NCBI RefSeq assembly: GCF_038632915.1
Contig: NZ_CP152050.1
Span: forward strand, 3,193,001 to 3,257,000
Origin: Paenisporosarcina sp. FSL H8-0542
GTDB lineage: Bacteria; Bacillota; Bacilli; Bacillales_A; Planococcaceae
DNA: 64,000 bases
Reading direction: 5' to 3'
Below, in pieces: positions 9,302-16,824 of this stretch. The stretch's first letter is position 1. Each line of letters begins with the position of its first letter. The notes under the pieces are model-generated. The model worked only from the letters and a program-made list of their open reading frames with translations. It ran no database searches and was not told where the DNA came from. The translations under genes were made by a program, and so were the position numbers.

Positions 9302-9335
9302 ATAGCCTTTTCACTGTTTCAGTGAAAAAGCTATG
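9302..9335 (-). terminator. Intrinsic terminator downstream of the PfpI remnant
   Basis: 15-nt arms (atagc..cactg / cagtg..gctat, one mismatch) followed on the minus strand by TTTTTTG. It has outlived most of the gene it served. Confidence 0.7.
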
Positions 9336-9384
9336 ACATTATTCAAAATAGAATAGCAGTGCACAAAATCGCATGCAGTCCTAT

Positions 9385-9606
9385 TTATGAACCTAATTTT
9401 TCTATTAATTCTTTTACAACCATTTTGGAGTGGATTGTGGATTTTGACCTGTCATCAATTTGCCATCCACCACAGATTTCTCAGACCAATTTTGCCCCGT
9501 CTCTACTGTTGCACTGACCCGCTTTCCTTCAACCAATGGTTCGCCATTTGAAAGCGTTGCACCTACTAATCCAGCTGGACCATGACAAACTGACACTACG
9601 TATTTA
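9385..9606 (-). pseudogene. Remnant of a DJ-1/PfpI-family protein
   Basis: The decoded fragment begins VVSVCHGPAGLVGA, the nucleophile elbow of class I glutamine-amidotransferase-like PfpI proteins. It continues NGEPLVEGKRVSA, then jumps to TGQNWSEKSVVDGKLMTGQNPQS. Compared with the family, the first half of the protein is missing and a short stretch is lost after KRVSA. The C-terminal end needs a frame change (after QNPQS the helix MVVKELIEKLG lies in another frame). The fragment starts right after the stop of the M50-like gene and keeps a terminator. It is a decayed gene, not a functional one. Confidence 0.75.
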
Positions 9607-9627
9607 TCCTCTCATCACGAATAGGGA

Positions 9628-10110
9628 TTACATCGTAGGATTATTTTTAAATGGTTTCTTACGTATGAGATTCCAAACAGCCATTCCGTCACTCGGGTTC
9701 TCCCCATGCCATATGGGAAATAGTGAAAAGAAAATGAAATAGAAAGAGAAATAAACGAATTGATACAAGAAAATGCCGGGTTCCAGTTCACGCATCAAAA
9801 TCAAGCCATTCAACAGTAATATAGCGGTCAAATTAAAAAGCGATCCACCCAAGTAGACCAAAATCAGCTGCCATCTACGTCTCTTTTTAGCCAAAGAAAT
9901 ATATTCACACCAACCATCATAAAAGTACAACCGTCGTATATGTAGAGGTCCAATCTTCGTCAAAATTTTTCCCGATCCAATGTGCATATTTACCTTTCCT
10001 CCAAAAATGCGCGCGAAAAACATATGACCCATTTGATGAAGAATTGTCACAAGAGGCATCACCAAGAAAAATGAAAAGAAAAATTTCCACATATCATTAA
10101 ATCCAAACAT
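9628..10110 (-). CDS. M50 (site-2 protease)-like membrane protein with altered zinc motif
   Basis: A 160-residue membrane protein with hydrophobic helices at about residues 8-26, 80-105 and 115-135. The first helix carries TILHQMGHMFFARIFGGKV, the position of the HExxH zinc site of site-2 proteases, but Glu is replaced by Gln. The second M50 motif is recognisable near the C-terminus as NPSDG. The ATG at 10110 follows GCGGGTGG at workable spacing. The glutamate is the general base in active enzymes, so this member is probably catalytically dead or strongly impaired. I do not recognise a named gene. Confidence 0.65.
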   Translation of the reverse strand: MFGFNDMWKFFFSFFLVMPLVTILHQMGHMFFARIFGGKVNMHIGSGKILTKIGPLHIRRLYFYDGWCEYISLAKKRRRWQLILVYLGGSLFNLTAILLLNGLILMRELEPGIFLYQFVYFSFYFIFFSLFPIWHGENPSDGMAVWNLIRKKPFKNNPTM

Positions 10111-10305
10111 TATGCCACCCGCTTTCCAGTGTTGAATTGAGGTCAGTGTAAAAGATGCCAAGCATGAATACAAATATTATCCTCCAAATTCCTGTGGTAA
10201 TAATGTCCACCTACGTACTCCTCAACACCTTTAGTCTGGTATTATTTATCATCTATTTAATATTACTGGAATATGATATAAATTAAAATTAATGCTAAAT
10301 TCAAA

Positions 10306-10321
10306 GTGCAATATATCACAT
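10306..10321 (+). promoter_or_regulatory. Candidate operator upstream of the GntR gene
   Basis: GTGCAATATATCACAT matches the half-site of the perfect palindrome found upstream of brnQ. It lies just upstream of the TATAAT at 10337-10342, overlapping the -35 region of the GntR gene, a position suited to autorepression. Confidence 0.55.
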
Positions 10322-10400
10322 ACAGAGTATTTGTTGTATAATGGAAGAAATCATCCATTTTTATACATATTATTTCTTGATAGGAAAGGTTGTTACCTAT

Positions 10401-11063
10401 ATGCCGATACCCACTAATCATGCCAAACCCATTCGCATCTCTGCCAAAGAGAATGCTTTTAACCAGTTGCAGCAATGGATTATTGACGGTACATTACGTC
10501 CTGAAGAAAAATTGAACGATACGGAATTGGCTCAAGCATTGGGTGTCAGCCGAACACCTATCCGAGAGTCGTTACAATTGCTTGAAGTTCAAGGTTTCGT
10601 TGAAATGTTTCCCGGAAAAGCCACGCAGGTCACAACTGTGAGAAAAGAAGACATTAAAGATCTCCTTCCTCCGTTAGCCGCGTTGCAGGCACTGTCTGCC
10701 GAATTAGCCATACCCAACTTAGATAAAAAAACGATTCATAACATGGAAGATACAAATGAACGATTTTCACATGCAATCCAAACAAAAGACTATTTTTCAG
10801 CCTTGAAAATTGATGAAGAGTTTCATCAAATTATTGTAGATGCCGCAAACAATCCCTATATCACATCGATGGTTGCTAATTTACAAGCCCATGTACTCAG
10901 ACAGTTCTTCCATAATTCAATCGTTTTGACGACCCATTCTATTAAGGAGCATGCTACCATCATCGAATTATTAAAAAAACGTGATGCCGCATCCGTCTCC
11001 CAAGTGATGCGGGACAACTGGCTACGTGCAATAGAAGAATTTTATACTCGTGAAGAACTATAA
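10401..11063 (+). CDS. GntR-family transcriptional regulator with FCD domain
   Basis: A 220-residue regulator. The winged helix-turn-helix spans about residues 15-75 (LNDTELAQALGVSRTPIRES), followed by an all-helical FCD effector domain with a plausible metal-binding set (the DEEFHQII segment and later His residues). The ATG at 10401 has AGGAAAGG upstream; the longer frame from 10341 begins inside the promoter. Its own promoter and the upstream region of brnQ share the TGCAATATAT operator, so it probably represses both. The effector may be a branched-chain amino acid derivative, but that is inference. Confidence 0.85.
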   Translation: MPIPTNHAKPIRISAKENAFNQLQQWIIDGTLRPEEKLNDTELAQALGVSRTPIRESLQLLEVQGFVEMFPGKATQVTTVRKEDIKDLLPPLAALQALSAELAIPNLDKKTIHNMEDTNERFSHAIQTKDYFSALKIDEEFHQIIVDAANNPYITSMVANLQAHVLRQFFHNSIVLTTHSIKEHATIIELLKKRDAASVSQVMRDNWLRAIEEFYTREEL

Positions 11064-11115
11064 AAAAACCCTCAAATCTTGATACTTTAAAAGTATCTGA
11101 GATTTGAGGGTTTTT
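11064..11115. terminator. Bidirectional intrinsic terminator
   Basis: A 16-bp stem (11064-11079 with 11100-11115) with an inner ATACTTTAAAAGTAT palindrome, between the convergent GntR gene and brnQ. Confidence 0.85.
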
Positions 11116-11124
11116 AGGTTAAAA

Positions 11125-12483
11125 TCATTGTGAATAAGCGAGTGAAGCTTTTCTTACGTAAGCGAGAATTCCTGTAATCACCATGACAATGAGCACAGGA
11201 ATCAGCCAGCCCAGACCTTGTTCATAAAAAGGCAAGTAGTTTTCATAAAACGAAATGACTGGTTTCATCCAATCGAAATACTCCATGTTTAATGAAGTGC
11301 ATAACGTTTTCAGTCCATCTATGCTGCTCACCATCAATGTAACGACCGTTGCCGAAACATAAACCATGCGCGAATGCTTAAACAACGGTGATGCGAACGT
11401 TAAGATAATCAAGACGATTGCCAACGGATACAAGAACATCAACACGGGAATCGAGTACGTAATAATGTTCGATAAGCCGAAATTGGCTATGATAAATGAA
11501 AATGTTGAAAAACCGATGATGAATAATTTATAACTCACCTTAGGGAATAGGCTATGGAAATACTCCCCACATGCCGTAATCAGACCGATACTAGTCGTTA
11601 AACAGGCAAGAAAAATAATGACAGCCATCATTAGGGTACCAAATGTTCCAAAATAATAAGCGGCTGTATTAGTAAGCACTGGTCCACCAGTATCAAATAA
11701 ACCAAACATTTCCGTACTCGTCGCTCCTAAATATGCAACACCTACATAAATCACGCCAAGTAAGACAGTAGCTACTGCGCCTGATTTAGCTGTAGCCTTT
11801 AAAATTCCACGAGTGGATGTAACACCCATTTTTCGAATAATATCAATGACGATAATCCCGAATACCAGTGATGCTAGCGCATCCATCGTATTATAGCCTT
11901 CAGTGAAGCCTTTCATGAATGCACCATTGGCATATGAGTCTTGAGGTGCTTGGATCGAGCCAAGCGGATTAACGATTACCATGACAAGTAAAGTTCCTAG
12001 CAGTACTAAAATAGCTGGAGATAATAACTTCCCGATACGATCAACCATTTTCGACGGATTCAGAGATAACCAAAGTGTTATAGCAAAGAAAATGATGGTG
12101 AAGACAATTAACCCAATCTGTTCATGGCCTGCTCCTAAAAATGGAGCCACACCGATATCATAAGAAACCGCACCAGTTCTAGGAATTGCGAATAACGGTC
12201 CGATTGTCAAATACAGCAAGGCAGTGAAAATGACGCCATATACCGGATGGATACGGCTTGCAAGGTCTTGTAAACTGCGACTTCCTGAATAGCCCATTGC
12301 GAGTATGCCAAGAAACGGTAAACCAATTCCAGTTAATAAAAATCCAGCTACTGCCAACCATACATTCGTGCCTGCATTTTGACCAAGAGTTGCCGGGAAT
12401 ATTAAGTTTCCTGCACCAAAGAATAAAGCGAACAGCATCAATCCAATGACAGAGTATGCTGATAACGATAATTTTTTATCCAT
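11125..12483 (-). CDS. brnQ: Branched-chain amino acid:cation symporter BrnQ
   Basis: A 452-residue inner-membrane symporter for leucine, isoleucine and valine of the LIVCS family, with about twelve hydrophobic helices. Landmarks are LMLFALFFGAGNLIFPATLG near the N-terminus and AIPRTGAVSYDIGVAPF near residue 105. The ATG at 12483 has GCAGGAGGT 7 bp upstream; the start at 12501 would place the ribosome binding site inside the gene. It converges on the GntR gene and carries two copies of the same operator half-site in its leader, so the two genes probably form a local regulon. Confidence 0.92.
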   Translation of the reverse strand: MDKKLSLSAYSVIGLMLFALFFGAGNLIFPATLGQNAGTNVWLAVAGFLLTGIGLPFLGILAMGYSGSRSLQDLASRIHPVYGVIFTALLYLTIGPLFAIPRTGAVSYDIGVAPFLGAGHEQIGLIVFTIIFFAITLWLSLNPSKMVDRIGKLLSPAILVLLGTLLVMVIVNPLGSIQAPQDSYANGAFMKGFTEGYNTMDALASLVFGIIVIDIIRKMGVTSTRGILKATAKSGAVATVLLGVIYVGVAYLGATSTEMFGLFDTGGPVLTNTAAYYFGTFGTLMMAVIIFLACLTTSIGLITACGEYFHSLFPKVSYKLFIIGFSTFSFIIANFGLSNIITYSIPVLMFLYPLAIVLIILTFASPLFKHSRMVYVSATVVTLMVSSIDGLKTLCTSLNMEYFDWMKPVISFYENYLPFYEQGLGWLIPVLIVMVITGILAYVRKASLAYSQ

Positions 12484-12524
12484 TTTGTTTACCTCCTGCA
12501 ATTTAAAAACTGTAGTTTATGCAA

Positions 12525-12540
12525 CTCCGATATATTGCAT
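12525..12540 (-). promoter_or_regulatory. Second operator half-site in the brnQ leader
   Basis: On the minus strand ATGCAATATATCGGAG shares 12 of its first 13 bases with the operator in front of the GntR gene (GTGCAATATATCA). It overlaps a possible brnQ -10 box (CAATAT, 17 bp after CTGACA). Confidence 0.5.
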
Positions 12541-12585
12541 ACTGAAACTATCACTGTCAGTAATCCTACTCTCTTTTTAAATGAA

Positions 12586-12601
12586 ATGCAATATATTGCA
12601 T
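12586..12601 (-). promoter_or_regulatory. Perfect palindromic operator upstream of brnQ
   Basis: ATGCAATATATTGCAT is a perfect 16-bp palindrome about 100 bp before the brnQ start. The half-site TGCAATAT recurs at 12525-12540 and in front of the GntR gene, which makes a specific protein-binding site likely. Confidence 0.6.
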
Positions 12602-12723
12602 AAAATATTTAAAATTTTTATATAATTAATGTAAAAATCCACCTAAATAATATATCTGACGCTCCTTGAGACAAAATGATGCCTTCTCTGTTGCGCATTT
12701 GGCTTGTCTAGACGAGTATGCTT

Positions 12724-12785
12724 GTTCAGGTTGACAGTTCGGCGATCCAGGTAGACAGAATGTGGGGTCAGGTTGCACAAAATCT
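12724..12785 (-). repeat. 21-bp phased intergenic repeat array, locus A
   Basis: On the minus strand the cores GTGCAACCTG, TGTCTACCTGG and TGTCAACCTG are spaced exactly 21 bp apart (CAGG on the plus strand at 12727, 12748 and 12769). The unit is the one seen near 21.3 and 51.9 kb. No open frame or gene covers it. Confidence 0.75.
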
Positions 12786-12807
12786 TTAAACGTTCATATA
12801 AACAAAA

Positions 12808-12836
12808 ACGTCTGCCTCCAAAAAGAAGGCAGACGT
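12808..12836 (-). terminator. Intrinsic terminator after the flavoprotein remnant
   Basis: 10-bp stem ACGTCTGCCT / AGGCAGACGT followed on the minus strand by TTTTTGTTT. It lies just past the remnant at 12864-12920. Confidence 0.75.
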
Positions 12837-12863
12837 CTCATTATGATTATGTTTGATAAATTA

Positions 12864-12920
12864 CTAGCCGTCGCCACTTCCAGCAAGCCCTGCTCCCACA
12901 ACAATTACATCAACCTTCAT
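12864..12920 (-). pseudogene. Remnant of an FAD-binding oxidoreductase (N-terminal tip only)
   Basis: Reading leftward from an ATG at 12920 gives MKVDVIVVGAGLAG, a textbook Rossmann FAD-binding start of flavoprotein dehydrogenases. It then breaks after four more residues (SGDG, stop). A terminator follows at once, so it looks like a gene that lost its body by internal deletion and kept its start and its terminator. There is no good ribosome binding site. Confidence 0.55.
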
Positions 12921-13230
12921 ACCAATACACCACATTGAATTAAGTTCATTTGGATACCTATTTGAGAAAATATGGACGTTATCCGTTAAAGGTTTTTTCG
13001 ATATCTGGATTAAGTGGGGGGATATCGAGAATTCAGTGATGGATATCTCCATTTCACATAGGCTTATCCAGCATTCGCCATTCCTTTCTCCATTTCACCC
13101 CCACTTATCTAAAATTCACTTTTCCTACACAATTTAACAGTCTGATTTCCCTGTTAGCACTGTTCATTTCATCACTTTTATGCTATATTTATTGATTGAA
13201 TTACCATAAAATTAAGGTGGTTAAATTAAA

Positions 13231-14205
13231 ATGGAAAACAATGCTTATCAAGTCTTGTTATATTATAAATATGTATTAATAGATGAACCTGAATTATTCG
13301 CACAAACTCACTTGGCTGCGTGTAAAGAAATCGGCTTATTGGGTCGTATTCTTGTATCTCATGAAGGAATTAACGGAACCGTTTCTGGAACCATCGAACA
13401 GACCCAAGCCTACATGGATATGATGAAGAGTGATGAACGTTTTGCAGATATGATGTGGAAAATTGATGCAGCGGAAGGTCATGCGTTTAAAAAAATGCAT
13501 GTACGTGCGAAAAATGAAGTGGTACATCTTGGTCTTGGAGAAGATGATATCAACCCGAACGAAATTACTGGTCAATACTTGTCCCCAACAGAATTCTACG
13601 AAAAAATGCAACAGGACGATACAATTGTCATCGATGCACGCAATGACTATGAATTCGATCTAGGTCATTTCCGTGGGGCAGTTCGTCCAGAAATTAAAAA
13701 CTTCCGTGATTTGCCACAATGGATGCGCGAAAACAAAGAACAATTCGAAGGTAAAAAGATTTTGACTTACTGCACAGGCGGAATTCGTTGTGAGAAATTC
13801 TCCGGTTGGTTAGTCAAAGAAGGTTACGAAGATGTGGGTCAACTTCACGGTGGAATCCACACTTACGGTAATGACCCAGAAGTGAAAGGTCAGCTTTGGG
13901 ACGGACAAATGTATGTCTTTGACGAACGCATTGCTGTGCCGATAAACAAAGTCGAGCACGTAATCGTAGGAAAAGATCATTTCGATGGTACACCTTGTGA
14001 GCGTTACGTAAACTGTGCTAACCCAGAATGTAATGATAAAATTCTTTGTTCAGAAGAAAACGAGCACTTGTATTTGCGCAGCTGTTCGGATGCTTGCCGC
14101 ACGAATCCACGCAACCGTTATATCGTGGAGCATACCTTAAGCGAAGAGCAAGTTCAAGCTAGACTTGAAGAAGTTGTACGCGTAAAAAGTAACGTAATAG
14201 CATAA
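13231..14205 (+). CDS. trhO: tRNA uridine(34) hydroxylase TrhO (rhodanese domain)
   Basis: A 324-residue enzyme that uses O2 to hydroxylate U34 of certain tRNAs, the first step to 5-methoxyuridine or cmo5U. It has an N-terminal acylphosphatase-like region, a rhodanese domain with the active-site loop [15 protein letters not shown] near residue 180, and a C-terminal Cys-rich tail ([18 protein letters not shown] and later RSCSDACR). AAGGTGGT precedes the ATG. It is monocistronic with its own hairpin. Confidence 0.93.
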   Translation: MENNAYQVLLYYKYVLIDEPELFAQTHLAACKEIGLLGRILVSHEGINGTVSGTIEQTQAYMDMMKSDERFADMMWKIDAAEGHAFKKMHVRAKNEVVHLGLGEDDINPNEITGQYLSPTEFYEKMQQDDTIVIDARNDYEFDLGHFRGAVRPEIKNFRDLPQWMRENKEQFEGKKILTYCTGGIRCEKFSGWLVKEGYEDVGQLHGGIHTYGNDPEVKGQLWDGQMYVFDERIAVPINKVEHVIVGKDHFDGTPCERYVNCANPECNDKILCSEENEHLYLRSCSDACRTNPRNRYIVEHTLSEEQVQARLEEVVRVKSNVIA

Positions 14206-14232
14206 ACAATGGAATTCATTTCCCGAATTTAC

Positions 14233-14275
14233 AAAGAGAGACGCAATGTGATTTTGTCATTTCGCGTCTCTCTTT
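14233..14275 (+). terminator. Intrinsic terminator of trhO
   Basis: 12-bp stem AAAGAGAGACGC / GCGTCTCTCTTT with a T-rich tail, 28 bp past the trhO stop. Confidence 0.75.
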
Positions 14276-14412
14276 ATCTTTACTTATCACTGTTCCAACT
14301 AACACCTCATAAAAGTCACGACTTAAATCCACGAGTTATAGTTTATGATTTATTTCCAGAAACGAGAGCATCCTTTCACTAAGAGACAATAACTGGGGAG
14401 CCCACACAACAA

Positions 14413-14450
14413 AAAAGTCGCCACCCCATACATAGGGATTGGCGACTTTT
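14413..14450 (-). terminator. Intrinsic terminator of the DegV gene
   Basis: 11-bp stem AAAAGTCGCCA / TGGCGACTTTT. A-rich on the plus side, so the minus strand ends in a T-run. It is directly downstream of the leftward gene 14467-15309. Confidence 0.8.
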
Positions 14451-14466
14451 TACGTTATAAATATTC

Positions 14467-15309
14467 TTATTCTCCTAACCAAGCAAGACCGACAGTTCCT
14501 CTTCCCGTATGAGTGCCTGGCACGGGACTAAGTTCTGTTGTAGAGAAAATAATCTGAGGATGTTGCGTTTGAAGTTCTTTTTTCAATTGAGTCGCTTCTT
14601 TCAAATTATCCGCGTGGAGGACAGTCACTTCTTTTACGTGATTTTTTTCGGCTTCTAAATAGTCGGCCATTTTGGCGATGGCACGCTTATGACTTCGTAC
14701 TTTATCGGACAGCACTGCACGTCCTTCATGAAATTTCAAGACGACTTTCATATTCAATAGAGTTGCAAACACGGCTTGTGAACCCGTTACACGCCCACCT
14801 TTGTGGAGTTGTTCAAGGCTGCCAGGCGTTAAGAACAGGCGACCTTTTGCAGGCAACGTCTTGATTTCAGTAACGATTTCTTCAAACGTTTTTCCTTGTT
14901 GCTCTAACGCCACAGCACGCTCCACCATTTTTCCAAGTGGAAATGATCCAATTTGAGAATCCAGAACAAACGCATCTACTCCAGCTTCTTTTGTCGCCGA
15001 GACTGCGCCACTATACGCACCAGTCAATGCACCTGTCGCATGAATGGCAATAACGTGCTTGTATTTGTTTTTTATTTCATTAAACAGCTCCAGCATTTCG
15101 CCTGGAGAAGGTTGTGAAGTTTTAGGTAAATCATTAACGGACGCAAGTTTTTTATAAAATTCGCTTGAACTGATTTCAACGTTTTCTTTGTAAGCGGTTT
15201 CTCCGAAAATAACGAATAACGGTACCACATAGATATTATGTTTTTCTATAAATTCTGTAGACAGGGTAGCAGTTGAATCCGTAACCCATGCAATATTTGA
15301 TTGGTTCAT
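14467..15309 (-). CDS. DegV-family fatty-acid-binding protein
   Basis: A 280-residue cytoplasmic DegV protein of the FakB type; such proteins bind a fatty acid and present it to the FakA kinase. Signs are WVTDSTATL at the N-terminus, TSQPSPGEMLELF near residue 90 and IAIHATGALTGAYSGA near 115. The C-terminal half has SFPLGKMVERA and GTHTGRGTVGLAW at the end. AAAGGAG lies 8 bp before the ATG at 15309, whereas the ATG at 15315 would be only 2 bp away. No fakA is nearby. Confidence 0.88.
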   Translation of the reverse strand: MNQSNIAWVTDSTATLSTEFIEKHNIYVVPLFVIFGETAYKENVEISSSEFYKKLASVNDLPKTSQPSPGEMLELFNEIKNKYKHVIAIHATGALTGAYSGAVSATKEAGVDAFVLDSQIGSFPLGKMVERAVALEQQGKTFEEIVTEIKTLPAKGRLFLTPGSLEQLHKGGRVTGSQAVFATLLNMKVVLKFHEGRAVLSDKVRSHKRAIAKMADYLEAEKNHVKEVTVLHADNLKEATQLKKELQTQHPQIIFSTTELSPVPGTHTGRGTVGLAWLGE

Positions 15310-15539
15310 GGCCATAGCTCCTTTAAATACCACTTAAGTGATTAATGAAAATGGTTAATTTAGGAAATCAACAGGATGAATGGAGACTCCTTTGAATGTA
15401 TTAGTATGGTAAGAAGCAATGTTTTTCACAAGTGTAAATATCATAAGAGTAGTATGACAAACGTCATGTTTACAAAGAAATATATGCGATTGTCATTAAC
15501 TGTACACATACACTTTTTAAATATCCCATTATATAGAAA

Positions 15540-15571
15540 AATCCAAACCAGGTAATTTCCTGATTTGGATT
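15540..15571 (-). terminator. Intrinsic terminator of the 58-codon gene
   Basis: 13-nt arms with one mismatch (AATCCAA..CCAGG / CCTG..TTGGATT) followed on the minus strand by TTTTTC. It lies 20 bp after the stop at 15591. Confidence 0.7.
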
Positions 15572-15590
15572 CTTGTTGCCAATATGCTGA

Positions 15591-15767
15591 TTATGAAAGT
15601 TCCTGATATTTTGCTTGAAATTTTCCTTCTACTACATCAGTATGGTACATCGCTTTAAGGGCGAAATCTTTTTCAAGCTCATGTTCTTTCATGATTTGCT
15701 TTAAGCGTATCTTCAGTTCCTCATTTTCTTTTACGAGTTGCTTCATTTTCGATTTTACGAATTTCAA
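15591..15767 (-). CDS. Small charged coiled-coil-like protein, TTG start
   Basis: A 58-codon frame starts at TTG 15767 with AAAAGGAGG 8 bp upstream, a near-ideal ribosome binding site. Its product begins MKFVKSKMKQLVKENEEL and ends EGKFQAKYQELS. The middle is rich in Lys and Glu with heptad-like Leu/Ile spacing, suggesting a short coiled coil. It has its own terminator. I do not recognise it. Site, frame and terminator together make a real gene likely. Confidence 0.65.
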   Translation of the reverse strand: MKFVKSKMKQLVKENEELKIRLKQIMKEHELEKDFALKAMYHTDVVEGKFQAKYQELS

Positions 15768-15838
15768 TTAAAGGTCCTCCTTTTCCGTTTGTTTTGGTCA
15801 CGTCCAATTAACCTTGTATTGCTTATACTAGCACAAAA

Positions 15839-15871
15839 AAGTACCTCTCAGTCATAAACCGAGAGATACTT
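15839..15871 (-). terminator. Intrinsic terminator of the pxp operon
   Basis: 11-nt arms with one mismatch (AAGTA..CTCTC / GAGAG..TACTT) and TTTTTTG on the minus strand, 36 bp past the ycsI stop. Confidence 0.75.
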
Positions 15872-15906
15872 CAGTAATTGTGGATGTTCAAAGTTAGCAG
15901 TTAGAA

Positions 15907-16680
15907 TCAAATCACGCTCATATGTTCACTTTTTAAATCTGTGATGAACATATGACCAGGTGCGTGAGTGATCATCAATGGAGGCTTCATATGCATAGCA
16001 ATTGCTTGGGGTGTCACACCACATGCCCAAAAGACGGGTACTTCTCCGTCTTTAATCGTCACTGCATCGCCAAAATCCGGATGTTGAATGTCCTTTATAC
16101 CGATTGATTCTGGATTTCCGATATGTATCGGTGCACCGTGAACCGATGGAAAACGACTGGTGACTTGAACTGCCCGAATGACATCCGCTTCTTTCATTGG
16201 ACGCATGCTGACGACTGTCGGTCCCGCAAATTTGCCTGCAGGCGACGTTTCAATTGATGTTTTATACATAGGCACATTAACGCCTTCTTCATTGTGTCTC
16301 ATAGGAATGCCATTTTTAATTAGCGCATCTTCGAATGTGAAGCTGCAGCCAATCAGGAAACCGACCATTTCGTCAGTCCAATACTCTTTAATATCTGTAG
16401 GCTCATCCACGACTTCTCCATTACGATAGACGCGGTATCTAGGTAAATCTGTACGTAAATCAGCTTTGGGTGCAGACATTTTCGGAATATACGAACCTGC
16501 GTCTGTGACGTCAATTAGCGGACAAGATTTGGGATTTCTTTGACAGAACAATAGAAAATCAAAAGCCAAATCTTCCGGTAAAATAACCAGATTTGCTTGA
16601 ATGTACTCTTCACACAACCCAGAAGTTGGTGAAGAAATCTCACCACTGCGCATCTTTCCTCTTATTTCAGATGGTTGCAT
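15907..16680 (-). CDS. ycsI: YcsI-type putative hydro-lyase (D-glutamate cyclase family)
   Basis: A 257-residue protein of the DUF1445/YcsI family, which also covers the D-glutamate cyclase domain. Conserved stretches include [17 protein letters not shown] at the N-terminus, [14 protein letters not shown] near residue 60, and [19 protein letters not shown] with [11 protein letters not shown] toward the end. The ATG at 16680 has GAAAGGGGG upstream; the ORF extends to 16752 but has no site there. It is the last gene of the pxp operon. If the family activity holds, it would make 5-oxoproline from D-glutamate for the neighbouring enzymes; this is inference. Confidence 0.85.
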   Translation of the reverse strand: MQPSEIRGKMRSGEISSPTSGLCEEYIQANLVILPEDLAFDFLLFCQRNPKSCPLIDVTDAGSYIPKMSAPKADLRTDLPRYRVYRNGEVVDEPTDIKEYWTDEMVGFLIGCSFTFEDALIKNGIPMRHNEEGVNVPMYKTSIETSPAGKFAGPTVVSMRPMKEADVIRAVQVTSRFPSVHGAPIHIGNPESIGIKDIQHPDFGDAVTIKDGEVPVFWACGVTPQAIAMHMKPPLMITHAPGHMFITDLKSEHMSVI

Positions 16681-16824
16681 CAAGTTAAACCCCCTTTCTT
16701 TTAAGGCATTATAAGAAGGATGATAAATATCGAAATAGCGCATTTGCGGCATGCATCACATCAAAGAGAGTGTTGGCTCATGCGGAACATGCCGCTAATG
16801 GAAATGTACGATTAACAGCGATTT

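Noticed and set aside
12484-12660. T-box leader for brnQ
   Set aside because: No TGGNACCGCG-like motif or terminator/antiterminator pair; control by operator sites fits better.
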